The position numbers and the translations under genes are program-made. The notes below the pieces were generated by a model. That model searched no databases and was not told where the DNA came from. It saw only the letters and a list, made by a program, of their open reading frames with translations. A stretch of 9,491 nucleotides of DNA from Nanobdellota archaeon (lineage in GTDB: Archaea > Nanoarchaeota > Nanoarchaeia > Parvarchaeales > Parvarchaeaceae). Positions 1 to 7,040 of this stretch are shown in pieces (within the stretch, counting starts at the first letter, position 1; each line of letters begins with the position of its first letter). Where the stretch lies: the NCBI GenBank assembly GCA_021796445.1, contig JAKACB010000029.1, positions 1 to 9,491 on the forward strand. Direction: 5' to 3'.

Positions 1-363
1 AGGCGAATTCAATGAGTCTATCTTGAAGTTATCCCAAAAATCCTTTTTTATCTCGTTTAGGTGTTTATTTTCAAATTCTTTGGCATCTATCAATATTATA
101 TTTACATCATGAGCAGAGGACCATTTCCCGAAGTATACCTTTACTCCGTCAAGCTTTACGTCTCCCATTGCATCCTTTATATATTGAGGAGGAGGACTTT
201 CCATGAATTCAACCGCTGCCTGGTTTGGATTATAAAAGCCTATTGCCAAATAATTATCTCCAAATTGTTTTTTTATGTATGATGATTTAGAAGTCAAAAC
301 CGTCCAGATACCGCCTACTTTATTGCCGGCTTCGAATGAGACCTCTACGAGAAATTTATCCAT
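1..363 (-). CDS. Glycogen/starch synthase-like glycosyltransferase, N-terminal part
   Basis: The minus strand is open from an ATG at 363 to the window edge, giving 121 residues with the 3' end outside. Residues 6-21 read EVSFEAGNKVGGIWTV, which matches the N-terminal sugar-nucleotide-binding signature of glycogen synthases (the E-x-x-NKVGGI-x-TV pattern of GT3/GT5 enzymes). It is followed by FGDNYLAIGFY (34-44) and FGKWSSAHDVNIILID (78-93), which fit the next strands of that domain. Family members transfer glucose from UDP- or ADP-glucose to a growing alpha-glucan in the cytoplasm; the donor used here cannot be read from this fragment. The ATG at 363 is chosen because the family signature begins just after it and a T-rich TATA-like box lies about 26 nt upstream, suggesting a leaderless message. 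A GalT-family gene on the same strand supports a role in sugar metabolism. Confidence 0.75.
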   Translation of the reverse strand, partial: MDKFLVEVSFEAGNKVGGIWTVLTSKSSYIKKQFGDNYLAIGFYNPNQAAVEFMESPPPQYIKDAMGDVKLDGVKVYFGKWSSAHDVNIILIDAKEFENKHLNEIKKDFWDNFKIDSLNSP

Positions 364-384
364 TACTTTATTAATTTTTTGTTG

Positions 385-393
385 AATAAAAAA
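385..393 (-). promoter_or_regulatory. TATA-like box for the glycogen synthase-like gene
   Basis: On the minus strand this reads TTTTTTATT, centred about 26 nt before the ATG at 363. That distance would place the transcription start at or next to the start codon. The whole region is AT-rich, so the match is weak. Confidence 0.35.
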
Positions 394-410
394 CTATCTT
401 AGTAGAAAGC

Positions 411-420
411 TTTATTTATA
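411..420 (+). promoter_or_regulatory. TATA box for trxB (leaderless)
   Basis: TTTATTTATA is centred about 25 nt before the trxB ATG. This is the archaeal TATA-to-start-site distance, so the message probably begins at the start codon. No Shine-Dalgarno sequence precedes the gene, which agrees with leaderless translation. Confidence 0.6.
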
Positions 421-440
421 TTGCATGGTACATAAAAAGA

Positions 441-1361
441 ATGGTAGAAAAGTTAATAATAATTGGTTCTGGACCAGCTGGATACACTGCCGCAATATAC
501 GCTGTAAGAGACGATTTAAATCCGTTATTGATAAGGGGCTTTGAAGTAGGCGGTCAGCTTATGCTTACATCTGAAGTTGAAAACTTCCCTGGTTTCAAAT
601 CAATTTTAGGGCCGGATCTTATGGATAAAATGGCCGATCAAGTTAAGGCATTGAACTGTAGGGTAATAGATGATAATATTTCGAGGGTTAATTTGGATGT
701 TTATCCATATAAAGTTTTCGTTGGCGATAAGGAATATGAAACATATTCCATAATAATATCAACTGGTGCATCAGCCAGGTGGCTTGGATTGGAGAATGAG
801 AAAAGGCTGATAGGAAAAGGAGTTTCCGGTTGTGCAGTCTGTGACGGAGCCTTCTTCAAAAACAAAAGCGTTGTAGTGGTAGGGGGAGGAGACAGCGCAA
901 TGGAAGATGCAAGTTACCTTTCTACTCTTACAAATTCAGTAACTTTGATTCATAGAAGACATGAATTTAGAGCAAGCAAAATAATGCAGGATAGGGTCAT
1001 TTCGAATAATAAGATAAAAATAGTCTGGGAGAGTGAAGTGATAGATGTGTTGGGGAAAGAACATGTAGAAGGCGTTAAGATAAAAAACTTGAAGACTAAC
1101 GAAGAAAGCGAATTAAAGACTGATGGATTTTTTCTAGCAATAGGTCACACTCCAAATACGGCGATTTTCAAAGGTTATCTTGATTTGGATGAAAACGGGT
1201 ACATAAAGACAAAGGAATTTACAAAGACAAGTAAGGAAGGAGTTTTCGCAGCTGGCGATGTTCAAGACAAACGTTACAAGCAGGCAGTTATTGCAGCAGG
1301 GTGGGGAAGCATGTGCGCAATAGATGCAAGGAAATTCTTAGAGGAAAAAGGCTTAAACTGA
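441..1361 (+). CDS. trxB: Thioredoxin reductase (NADPH, FAD)
   Basis: This 306-residue protein has the usual length and domain order of low-molecular-weight thioredoxin reductases. The FAD-binding GSGPAG lies at 9-14. The redox-active pair C131-A-V-C134 is followed by DG. The NADPH-domain GGGDSAMEDA is at 148-157, with HRRHEFRA at 171-178 for the NADPH 2'-phosphate, and the C-terminal flavin motif GDV is at 272-274. The enzyme passes electrons from NADPH through FAD and the disulfide to thioredoxin or a similar protein in the cytoplasm. HRRxxxR favours NADPH over NADH. The gene starts about 25 nt after a TATA box with no leader. Its last 9 bases overlap the end of the convergent GalT gene, so both messages would share antisense 3' ends. 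No thioredoxin gene is present in the window. Confidence 0.95.
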   Translation: MVEKLIIIGSGPAGYTAAIYAVRDDLNPLLIRGFEVGGQLMLTSEVENFPGFKSILGPDLMDKMADQVKALNCRVIDDNISRVNLDVYPYKVFVGDKEYETYSIIISTGASARWLGLENEKRLIGKGVSGCAVCDGAFFKNKSVVVVGGGDSAMEDASYLSTLTNSVTLIHRRHEFRASKIMQDRVISNNKIKIVWESEVIDVLGKEHVEGVKIKNLKTNEESELKTDGFFLAIGHTPNTAIFKGYLDLDENGYIKTKEFTKTSKEGVFAAGDVQDKRYKQAVIAAGWGSMCAIDARKFLEEKGLN

Positions 1362-2324
1362 TTTTGTAATCTCCCTGAATTTTTTAACATAATCTTCAGG
1401 CATCATAGTATTGACAAATACATTCTGACCAAGTTCTATGCCCGCTAAGTTTGAAAGCCTTGGATAAATCTCTATATGCATATGATAATCTTTTTCTATC
1501 TTGTTTTCATGTATTACAAAGTTGTATGCCTGTTCCCCAAAAAGTCTTTTATTTGTCTGTATTATTTTTTTCAGTCCTTCGACAAGCTCTTCTTTCTCTT
1601 CCTGACTTAAATCCATTATGTAATTAACGTGTCTTTTCACTAAGATCATTGATTCGCCTGAGAATCTTGACCCGTATGGCGCAACCGCCGCTACTTTTTC
1701 AGTTTCAAATAATACTCTTGCTTCCTCTTTTTTTATTGCATCTTCATAGATGCAGGAATGGTTTTCTTTTAGATATTTCTTTGTTATCTCTATCTCTACA
1801 GCAGGAGTACCAAGGATTTCCGGCCAGGCTATTATCTGTGTATGCGAATGGCCTATGCTTGCGCCACCAGAAGCTCCATAATTTTTGAAGACCATTACGT
1901 GCTTTATGTAATTCCTTGAATACAGGTCTTCTTCCCTTTCTATAAGTGTATTTAGCCATTCAAGCGATTTTTTAAGAGCCATATTCTCAAATTTATCAGA
2001 GTGCTTTGGGCTTTCTATCAAAACTTCATTATATCCGTATCCTGATATTGAAGAAAAAAAGCCGTTTTCGTACTCTAAAGGAGTGTTGCCATCTAATTCT
2101 GGAAATTTGTTTCTTATCACCATAGTTGTCCAAGGCTCATTTACATGCATTATTTCAAGGTTTAGTCTATCTACGGTACCGGGTTCAAACGGGCAGTCTT
2201 TAAGATTCTTTGAGCCTTCATCTTCTGTTTCCAGTTCCTTTGGCCTGTGTTCTCTTCCAGGAACTATGACCGAATAATATCCTGTCCTATAATCTTTCCT
2301 TATCTCGCTGTATTGACTATCCAT
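1353..2324 (-). CDS. galT: Galactose-1-phosphate uridylyltransferase family enzyme
   Basis: The protein is 323 residues, typical of the GalT family (HIT superfamily). NKFPEL at 72-77, ESPKH at 104-108 and FKNYGASGGASIGHSHTQ at 146-163 are the family signatures; H161 of the H-S-H-T-Q motif matches the uridylylated histidine of E. coli GalT. A second HMHIEIYPR lies at 281-289. The reaction exchanges UMP between UDP-glucose and galactose-1-phosphate; related enzymes act on ADP-glucose, which is a real alternative given the nearby glycogen synthase-like gene. The usual N-terminal CPxC zinc motif is C44-P-F-E47 here, so the second cysteine ligand is replaced by glutamate. The start at 2324 is supported by a TATA-like box about 25 nt upstream on the minus strand. 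The 3' end overlaps trxB by 9 bases. Confidence 0.85.
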   Translation of the reverse strand: MDSQYSEIRKDYRTGYYSVIVPGREHRPKELETEDEGSKNLKDCPFEPGTVDRLNLEIMHVNEPWTTMVIRNKFPELDGNTPLEYENGFFSSISGYGYNEVLIESPKHSDKFENMALKKSLEWLNTLIEREEDLYSRNYIKHVMVFKNYGASGGASIGHSHTQIIAWPEILGTPAVEIEITKKYLKENHSCIYEDAIKKEEARVLFETEKVAAVAPYGSRFSGESMILVKRHVNYIMDLSQEEKEELVEGLKKIIQTNKRLFGEQAYNFVIHENKIEKDYHMHIEIYPRLSNLAGIELGQNVFVNTMMPEDYVKKFREITKSV

Positions 2325-2342
2325 TCTTTATTAAAGGGATTT

Positions 2343-2354
2343 TTTAATTTAAAG
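2343..2354 (-). promoter_or_regulatory. TATA box for galT (leaderless)
   Basis: The minus strand reads CTTTAAATTAAA, centred about 25 nt upstream of the galT start codon. There is no Shine-Dalgarno sequence before the ATG, consistent with a leaderless message. Confidence 0.5.
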
Positions 2355-2395
2355 TTTTAATTAATTCTATTTAAATTAAATACCTTGTAAGAGAA

Positions 2396-2417
2396 GCCGT
2401 CAATGTTTATAAACGGC
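2396..2417. promoter_or_regulatory. Inverted repeat enclosing a TATA-like palindrome
   Basis: GCCGT (2396-2400) and ACGGC (2413-2417) form a 5-bp inverted repeat around GTTTATAAAC (2405-2414), itself a perfect palindrome. It stands out as a GC-bearing island in very AT-rich sequence, between galT and the thermosome. It could be an operator, or an alternative promoter in either direction. Function is inferred only from symmetry and position. Confidence 0.3.
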
Positions 2418-2445
2418 ATAGATTGTAAAACATGTTAAAACAGTG

Positions 2446-2459
2446 GAAAACTTTAAATA
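2446..2459 (+). promoter_or_regulatory. BRE and TATA box for the thermosome operon
   Basis: GAAAAC followed by TTTAAATA resembles an archaeal BRE plus TATA element. Transcription would start near 2480 and leave an approximately 50-nt leader, unlike the leaderless neighbours. Confidence 0.6.
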
Positions 2460-2478
2460 TAACACTAAACTCTATTAG

Positions 2479-2511
2479 AGATATCAGTGCAGGTATGCAT
2501 TGAGGATATCT
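2479..2511 (+). promoter_or_regulatory. Inverted repeat in the thermosome leader
   Basis: AGATATC (2479-2485) and GATATCT (2505-2511) are exact inverted repeats separated by 19 nt, starting at the predicted transcription start. They could be a repressor site, as heat-shock repressors in some archaea bind over the start site of their targets, or a weak leader hairpin. No known archaeal heat-shock consensus is recognised. Confidence 0.3.
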
Positions 2512-2521
2512 AAGTTGTTAT

Positions 2522-2529
2522 AAGGAGGT
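2522..2529 (+). promoter_or_regulatory. Strong Shine-Dalgarno for the thermosome gene
   Basis: AAGGAGGT lies 5 nt before the ATG at 2535 and fixes that start. It is one of the strongest ribosome binding sites in the window, fitting a highly expressed chaperonin. Confidence 0.85.
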
Positions 2530-2534
2530 ACAAT

Positions 2535-4175
2535 ATGGCAGAAGGAATTCAACCAATTTTCATCTTACCAGAAGGATATAATAGAACAAGTGGAAAAGAT
2601 GCACAGAGGAATAACATAGCTGCGGCTAAAGCTGTAGCAAACGCGGTAAAATCTACATTAGGCCCTAGGGGAATGGACAAGATGCTTGTTGATAATATAG
2701 GGGATATAACGATAACAAATGACGGCGTGACCGTTTTGAAGAGCATGGAGATAGAAAACCCTGCAGCAAAGATGATAGTAGAAGTTGCAAAGACGCAAGA
2801 AGAAGAGGTTGGAGATGGAACAACTACCGCAGTTATAATAGCAGGAGAACTGCTTAAGAATGCAGAAACCCTTTTGGATCAGAGCATACATCCTACTTTA
2901 GTTGCCAGAGGCTACAGGCTTGCGGCAAACAAAGCACAGGAGATTTTGGACAAGATAAAATTGCACCTTGACATAGCCAATAAAGAAGATCTTAGTAGGA
3001 TAGTCAAAACTGCAATAGTGGGTAAAAGCACCGGAGCAGATACGTACATAGTTTCGTTGATAGTAGATGCAGTTCAGCATGTCAAGTCAATGTCAGGCAA
3101 GAATGATACTTTGGATTTAGATGACATAAAGGTTGAGAAGAAGATCGGCGGCGGCCTGCTAGATTCAAGGCTGATAAAAGGTGTAATAATAGACAAGGAA
3201 AAGGTACATCCAGACATGCCAGAGGAGATTAAAAATGCAAAGGTTGCGCTTCTGAACCTTGCGCTCGAAATAGAAAAGACAAATATAGATGCACAGATAA
3301 GGATAGAAAAACCAGAGCAATTACAGGCATTCCTCGACGAAGAAGAAAACATGCTAAAGGAGATGGTCGAGAAAATAAAAGTATCCGGAGCAAACGTAGT
3401 TATAGTACAGAAAGGGATAGATGATACAGCACAGCACTTTCTTTCAAAAGCAGGTATACTGGCATTCCGCAGGGTATCAGAAAGCGACATGAAAAAGATC
3501 GGAAAGGCCACTGGCGCAAAAGTTGTAGCAACTCTTGATGAACTGGGCAAAGATAGTCTTGGAGAGGCAGGGTTTGTGCACGTTGAAAAACTTGCAGGAG
3601 AAACGCTTGCATTGATAGAAGAATGCAAGAACCCAAAGGCAGTTACAATACTTGTAAGGGGCGGAACGGAACATGTTGTAGATGAGATACAAAGAGCAAT
3701 AGATGACAGTCTTGGAGATCTTAAATCAGTTATAGAAGACGGCGGTTCCATAGTAGCAGGCGGAGGAGCAGCTGAACTTGAAGTATCAAAGAACCTTAGG
3801 GACTTTGCAACTGGGCTTGAAGGCAGAGAGCAGCTTGCAGTGAACTCATTTGCAGATGCATTAGAAGTGGTTCCTAAGACGCTCGCAGAAAACGCGGGTT
3901 TGGATCCTATAGATATACTTGTTGAATTAAGAGCGGAGCACCAAAAAGGTAAAACCTGGGCAGGTGTAAATCTTTTGGATGTATATAAGCCGCAGGTGTC
4001 TGATATGTATAAAGAAGGAGTAATCGAGCCTTTAAGGACTAAGAAACAGGCGATAAAAAGTGCAAGTGAGGTTGCTGTTATGATCCTTAGAATAGACGAT
4101 ATAATAGCAGCAGGCAAGTCTGCAAATCAGCAGCCGCAGATGCCGCCTGGTGGAATGGGAGGTTATGGAGATTAA
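2535..4175 (+). CDS. ths: Thermosome subunit (group II chaperonin)
   Basis: This 546-residue protein is full length for an archaeal group II chaperonin. The equatorial ATP-binding motifs are GPRGMDKML (43-51), NDGVT (62-66) and GDGTTT (93-98). GGGAAE at 409-414 begins the second half of the equatorial domain. The tail ends in the glycine/methionine-rich GGMGGYGD typical of thermosomes. The protein forms a double ring with a built-in lid that folds proteins using ATP in the cytoplasm. It is the first gene of a compact unit, 2 nt before the LSm gene, with a strong Shine-Dalgarno sequence and a leader carrying an inverted repeat. Isoleucine is very often encoded by ATA (for example ATA GGG GAT ATA ACG ATA near 2697-2714). 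Whether other thermosome subunits exist elsewhere in the genome cannot be seen. Confidence 0.97.
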   Translation: MAEGIQPIFILPEGYNRTSGKDAQRNNIAAAKAVANAVKSTLGPRGMDKMLVDNIGDITITNDGVTVLKSMEIENPAAKMIVEVAKTQEEEVGDGTTTAVIIAGELLKNAETLLDQSIHPTLVARGYRLAANKAQEILDKIKLHLDIANKEDLSRIVKTAIVGKSTGADTYIVSLIVDAVQHVKSMSGKNDTLDLDDIKVEKKIGGGLLDSRLIKGVIIDKEKVHPDMPEEIKNAKVALLNLALEIEKTNIDAQIRIEKPEQLQAFLDEEENMLKEMVEKIKVSGANVVIVQKGIDDTAQHFLSKAGILAFRRVSESDMKKIGKATGAKVVATLDELGKDSLGEAGFVHVEKLAGETLALIEECKNPKAVTILVRGGTEHVVDEIQRAIDDSLGDLKSVIEDGGSIVAGGGAAELEVSKNLRDFATGLEGREQLAVNSFADALEVVPKTLAENAGLDPIDILVELRAEHQKGKTWAGVNLLDVYKPQVSDMYKEGVIEPLRTKKQAIKSASEVAVMILRIDDIIAAGKSANQQPQMPPGGMGGYGD

Positions 4176-4177
4176 TT

Positions 4178-4414
4178 ATGTCAGAAAATGTTTTGAGTAG
4201 GCCTTTGGATCTTTTGAATTCAGCAAAGGGAAAAATGGTGTTAGTAGAACTTAAGAATGGCCATGCTATAACCGGTAAATTGGTAGCTTTTGACGTTCAC
4301 ATAAACGTTACTTTGGAAAACGCAGAAGAAAAGAAAGACGCGGACACTCTTAGAAAGCTGGGAAATGTATTTGTAAGGGGTGACACTATAATCCTTATCT
4401 CTCCAACTATATGA
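4178..4414 (+). CDS. LSm/Sm-like archaeal RNA-binding protein (SmAP)
   Basis: This 78-residue protein is essentially one Sm fold. The Sm1 motif runs from GKMVLVELKNG through ITGKLVAFDVHINVTLENAEE (residues 18-51), including the conserved D-x-H-x-N (39-43) that contacts uridines. The Sm2 motif is near the end as VRGDTIILISP. Archaeal Sm proteins form heptameric rings that bind U-rich RNA, as relatives of bacterial Hfq and eukaryotic LSm proteins. The gene starts 2 nt after the thermosome stop and its stop overlaps the next start (ATGA at 4411-4414). The LSm plus L37e pair is a widespread archaeal arrangement, which supports both the call and the start. A weak GGAGA lies just upstream. Confidence 0.93.
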   Translation: MSENVLSRPLDLLNSAKGKMVLVELKNGHAITGKLVAFDVHINVTLENAEEKKDADTLRKLGNVFVRGDTIILISPTI

Positions 4415-4593
4415 GCACAGCATCAATGGGTTTGCACAATAGAAAACAGCCGCACGTAAAATGCAGAAGGTGCGGTAAAGAATCTTATTTAAAGAGAAAA
4501 CATTACTGTTCGCATTGTGGTTACGGCAGAAGTTCAAAGTTGAAGGCTTACGCCTGGAACAACAAAACCGTAAACGGCAAAAGAAAAGACTGA
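4411..4593 (+). CDS. rpl37e: 50S ribosomal protein L37e
   Basis: This 60-residue basic protein carries the L37e zinc ribbon: CRRCG followed by CSHCGYGRSS, i.e. two CxxC pairs separated by a short basic linker (residues 18-38). The N-terminal SMG followed by a basic stretch and the C-terminal lysine/arginine-rich tail also match the family. It binds rRNA in the large subunit and is found in archaea and eukaryotes but not bacteria. The start overlaps the LSm stop by 4 bases with no Shine-Dalgarno sequence of its own, so translation is probably coupled. The codon after the conserved cysteine block continues without interruption, and all four zinc ligands are present. Confidence 0.95.
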   Translation: MSTASMGLHNRKQPHVKCRRCGKESYLKRKHYCSHCGYGRSSKLKAYAWNNKTVNGKRKD

Positions 4594-4597
4594 TTAA

Positions 4598-5314
4598 ATG
4601 TCAGAGAAAATTAAAGCAAAGGCATTGATATTTGATTTTGATAATACTTTAGTAGATACACATTCTGCTATAAGTGGAGCATACTCAAAAATTGTTGAAT
4701 TAACCTCTTTAAATTTTGGAATGGACAGTGGTTATCTAATGCAGCAGCTTTTAAAGGCGCAGAAAGAGGTAATCAATGATGTTCCATTGGTTTTAAGGCA
4801 ATATGACAGGAGAGCAGTTATAAAGAAAATGAACGAAAATCTGTCACTTAACATGGATGAAAGACAGATAGACGAACTTGCTCAGATATTCTATGACTTT
4901 ATAACGGAAAAAATAAATTATTCTAGCGATACCGAAGAAGTTCTGAAGGCCCTGAAATCAATGGGGAAAAAGCTAGGACTTTTGACAGATACAGATGTAA
5001 GACCGGGTTTAAAGAAAAGAAGGCTTAACAGTCTAAGTTTTACAAATCTGTTTGACGCAGTTTTAATTGCAGGAGAGGATATCCCGCAGAGAAAGAATAG
5101 TTCCATACCTTTTATTGAACTTGCTCGGCTATTAAACTCAGAGCCGGAAAGCACACTTGTAGTAGGAGATAGAATGGATGCAGATATAGACAATGCAAAA
5201 GAAGCGGGCATGAAAGCAGTACTTATAGATAAGTACTTACCTCCAAACGCAGGAATACATGAGCCTGATGCAATTATACACGAGCTTAAACAGCTTTTAG
5301 AGATTATAGATTAA
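4598..5314 (+). CDS. HAD-superfamily hydrolase (phosphatase-like)
   Basis: This 238-residue protein has the HAD motifs in order: motif I DFDNT with nucleophile D13 and acid/base D15, motif II threonine T130 in LGLLTDTD, a basic motif III probably at R165-K166 in PQRKNS, and motif IV VVGDRMDADI with D191 and the following aspartates. The helical stretch at about 20-105 is a C1-type cap, as in phosphoglycolate phosphatase-like enzymes. Such proteins remove phosphate from small metabolites in the cytoplasm; the substrate cannot be told from sequence. It begins 4 nt after L37e without a clear Shine-Dalgarno sequence and is probably the last gene of the thermosome unit, because a new promoter for trpS follows directly. 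Confidence 0.88.
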   Translation: MSEKIKAKALIFDFDNTLVDTHSAISGAYSKIVELTSLNFGMDSGYLMQQLLKAQKEVINDVPLVLRQYDRRAVIKKMNENLSLNMDERQIDELAQIFYDFITEKINYSSDTEEVLKALKSMGKKLGLLTDTDVRPGLKKRRLNSLSFTNLFDAVLIAGEDIPQRKNSSIPFIELARLLNSEPESTLVVGDRMDADIDNAKEAGMKAVLIDKYLPPNAGIHEPDAIIHELKQLLEIID

Positions 5315-5320
5315 TGATTA

Positions 5321-5330
5321 TTAATATTTA
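5321..5330 (+). promoter_or_regulatory. TATA box for trpS (leaderless)
   Basis: TTAATATTTA is centred about 23 nt upstream of the trpS ATG and lies in the only gap (33 nt) between the HAD gene and trpS. Its position predicts a leaderless or nearly leaderless message. Confidence 0.5.
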
Positions 5331-5347
5331 AAGGGCTTTAAAATTAA

Positions 5348-6496
5348 ATGGAAAAGCTTAATGTAACGCCATGGGAAGTCAAAGGTGAGCTAAATGATAA
5401 TGCTTATTCTAAGTTAGTAGAGAGATTCGGCGTTGATCTAATAAGCGATAATCTTTTAAGCAGAATAAAGAAGATTGCAAACGGAAAGCTGCACCCCTTA
5501 CTTAGCAGAAATGTTTTCTTCGCCCATAGAGAGCTTAATCTTGTTTTAGATGACTATGAAAACGGTAAACCTTTTTATCTTTATACAGGAAGGGGCCCTT
5601 CAGGAAAGATGCATATAGGTCACTTGCTGCCATTTACATTTACGCTTTGGCTGCAGAAAACTTTCAACGTTGATTTGCTTATACAATTAACGGATGATGA
5701 AAAGTTCCTAGTAGGCAGCAAGGAGAAAAGCGAGATAGAGAAATTTACAAATGACAACATACTTGATATAATAAGCTTAGGTTTTGATCCGAAAAAGACA
5801 CATATAATAGCAGATTATAAAAGCGCTAAAACTCTGTATTATTATGCAACAGATGTTGCAAAGCATATCACCGTGTCAACTATAAAGGCCGTTTTTGGGG
5901 TCAATGATAGTGATAATATAGGAAAGCTATTCTTTCCTTCAATGCAGATAACTCCCGCGTTTCTTCTTTCAGCTTTAAGAGGTAAAAAGATGAGATGTCT
6001 TATACCATATGCAATAGATCAGGATCCGTATTTCAGGGTTGCAAGAGATGTGCTTCCGAAGTTAGGGTATTACAAGCCATCTGCAATAATCTCAAAGTTT
6101 CTGCCGTCCCTTCAGGGCAATTCAGCAAAGATGTCTTCCTCAAAAGAAGAAAGTGCAATATTCCTAGAGGACAGCAAAGAGCAGGTTAGGAAAAAATTAA
6201 TGAAATATGCATTTTCCGGCGGAAAAGACACGTTAGAAGAACAAAGAAAGTACGGCGCAAATCCTGATATAGATTTTGCATTTCTTGAGTACAGTTTTTT
6301 AGAGGAAGATCAGGGAAAGGTAGATAAGGTGTATCAAGAATACAAATCTGGTAAGATACTAAGCGGAGAGATGAAAGAGCTAGCGGCTGAAAAAATCTCA
6401 AGTTTTCTAGAGTCATTGAAGACTAAAAAGGAAAAGATGAAAGACAAAATAGAAGAGTATATGTTTAATCCAGATAAGATAACGCTTTATAACTAA
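5348..6496 (+). CDS. trpS: Tryptophanyl-tRNA synthetase (archaeal/eukaryal type)
   Basis: This 382-residue class I synthetase charges tRNA-Trp. YTGRGPSGKMHIGHLLPF (79-96) contains the HIGH motif at 89-92 and is diagnostic of the archaeal/eukaryal TrpRS branch. KMSSS at 261-265 is the second class I signature and closes the ATP site. The QLTDDEKF stretch (113-120) and the AIDQDPYFRVARDV stretch (222-235) match the Rossmann-fold core that recognises the amino acid. The length is typical for archaeal enzymes without eukaryotic extensions. TyrRS is the closest relative, but the HIGH-region context and the IDQDPYFR block favour TrpRS. It has its own promoter and is followed by an unrelated membrane protein cluster with another promoter, so it appears to be a single-gene unit. 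Confidence 0.95.
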   Translation: MEKLNVTPWEVKGELNDNAYSKLVERFGVDLISDNLLSRIKKIANGKLHPLLSRNVFFAHRELNLVLDDYENGKPFYLYTGRGPSGKMHIGHLLPFTFTLWLQKTFNVDLLIQLTDDEKFLVGSKEKSEIEKFTNDNILDIISLGFDPKKTHIIADYKSAKTLYYYATDVAKHITVSTIKAVFGVNDSDNIGKLFFPSMQITPAFLLSALRGKKMRCLIPYAIDQDPYFRVARDVLPKLGYYKPSAIISKFLPSLQGNSAKMSSSKEESAIFLEDSKEQVRKKLMKYAFSGGKDTLEEQRKYGANPDIDFAFLEYSFLEEDQGKVDKVYQEYKSGKILSGEMKELAAEKISSFLESLKTKKEKMKDKIEEYMFNPDKITLYN

Positions 6497-6523
6497 GCAC
6501 ACGTCTTATTTGCTTCATAAAAC

Positions 6524-6531
6524 TTATATTT
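6524..6531 (+). promoter_or_regulatory. TATA box for the small membrane protein cluster
   Basis: TTATATTT is centred about 26 nt before the ATG at 6553. It supports that ATG as the true leaderless start rather than the in-frame TTG at 6532, which would lie upstream of the expected transcription start. Confidence 0.5.
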
Positions 6532-6552
6532 TTGAAAAATATTATTAAGGAT

Positions 6553-6828
6553 ATGCCGTTTAATCAAACAAGGCTCAATCTAATTGTACTTATAATACTA
6601 AGTGTGATAGCAGTTATAGCAGTAGGCGGAGATATAGCTGCTTCTTTTTCAGTGGTGTTCAAGCTAACCACTATTGTAAGCTTTACCTATTTCGTTGAAA
6701 TTGCACCGATAACCGCTAGGATAGCAACGTTAGCAGGAGCATTGATAACTGTTGTTTTTATAGCACTGATATTACTTGTTAATGCCAAACATGCGAAAGA
6801 TAGGGCTCCTTGGACAGGTTTTTTCTGA
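6553..6828 (+). CDS. Small hydrophobic membrane protein, unrecognised
   Basis: From the ATG at 6553 this is a 91-residue protein with one clear membrane segment at about 9-25, a second at about 56-76, and a moderately hydrophobic stretch between them (about 30-48). The C-terminus HAKDRAPW is polar and basic, so probably cytoplasmic. I do not recognise the family. The ATG is preferred over an upstream in-frame TTG because a TATA box sits about 26 nt before it. The gene ends at TGA 6826-6828 right after a T-run in which the heptamer T-TTT-TTC is in the zero frame. A minus-one shift there would join it to the next reading frame and give a longer four-segment membrane protein, so this may be the first half of a split or recoded gene. 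Confidence 0.65.
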   Translation: MPFNQTRLNLIVLIILSVIAVIAVGGDIAASFSVVFKLTTIVSFTYFVEIAPITARIATLAGALITVVFIALILLVNAKHAKDRAPWTGFF

Positions 6829-7040
6829 ATAAGGAGAGATCCAAGCAGTTTATCAGGAGAATAGAGATCCTTCTTTTATTTGGCTTCTTGGCTACAATGG
6901 TTTTTGCTGTAAATGCAGTTACAAAGCTATTTCTTGCATATGGTTTAGTTGCAGCTTTTTGGCTTCTTGACGTTTTATCATTTCTAATAGCCGGCTTTTC
7001 ATATGATCTTTACTTTAATTATTTTAGGAGGTTCTCATGA
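6810..7040 (+). CDS. Small hydrophobic membrane protein, unrecognised; may continue the preceding gene
   Basis: The frame is open from 6804, and the first possible start is TTG at 6810, giving 76 residues. There is no Shine-Dalgarno sequence before it, and the next ATG (6897) would cut into the first membrane segment. Segments are predicted at about 18-36 and 42-64, with a basic stretch (KERSKQFIRR) before them and an aromatic/basic end (YFNYFRRFS). It overlaps the preceding gene by 19 bases in the minus-one frame. Either it is a separate gene with a coupled TTG start, or it is the C-terminal part of a protein made by frameshifting at 6819-6825, or an indel in the T-run has split one gene. 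Its stop overlaps the next ATG (ATGA at 7037-7040). No family is recognised. Confidence 0.5.
   Translation: MDRFFLNKERSKQFIRRIEILLLFGFLATMVFAVNAVTKLFLAYGLVAAFWLLDVLSFLIAGFSYDLYFNYFRRFS
7026..7032 (+). promoter_or_regulatory. Shine-Dalgarno for the third small membrane protein
   Basis: AGGAGGT sits 4 nt before the ATG at 7037 and fixes this start, although the ATG lies inside the end of the upstream frame. Confidence 0.75.

Noticed and set aside
61..282. Plus-strand open frame at the window start
   Set aside because: It is antisense to the glycogen synthase-like gene, whose N-terminal family signature is clear on the minus strand. The plus-strand peptide has no plausible domain.
3074..4117. 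Long open frame (347 codons) on the minus strand opposite the thermosome gene
   Set aside because: It lies wholly antisense to a certain chaperonin gene, is full of serine, alanine and phenylalanine as expected from reverse-complemented codons, and has no promoter, Shine-Dalgarno sequence or recognisable domain.
6532..6552. TTG at 6532 as start of the first small membrane protein
   Set aside because: The TATA box at 6524-6531 directly abuts it, so transcription would start after the TTG. The in-frame ATG at 6553 is correctly spaced for a leaderless message.
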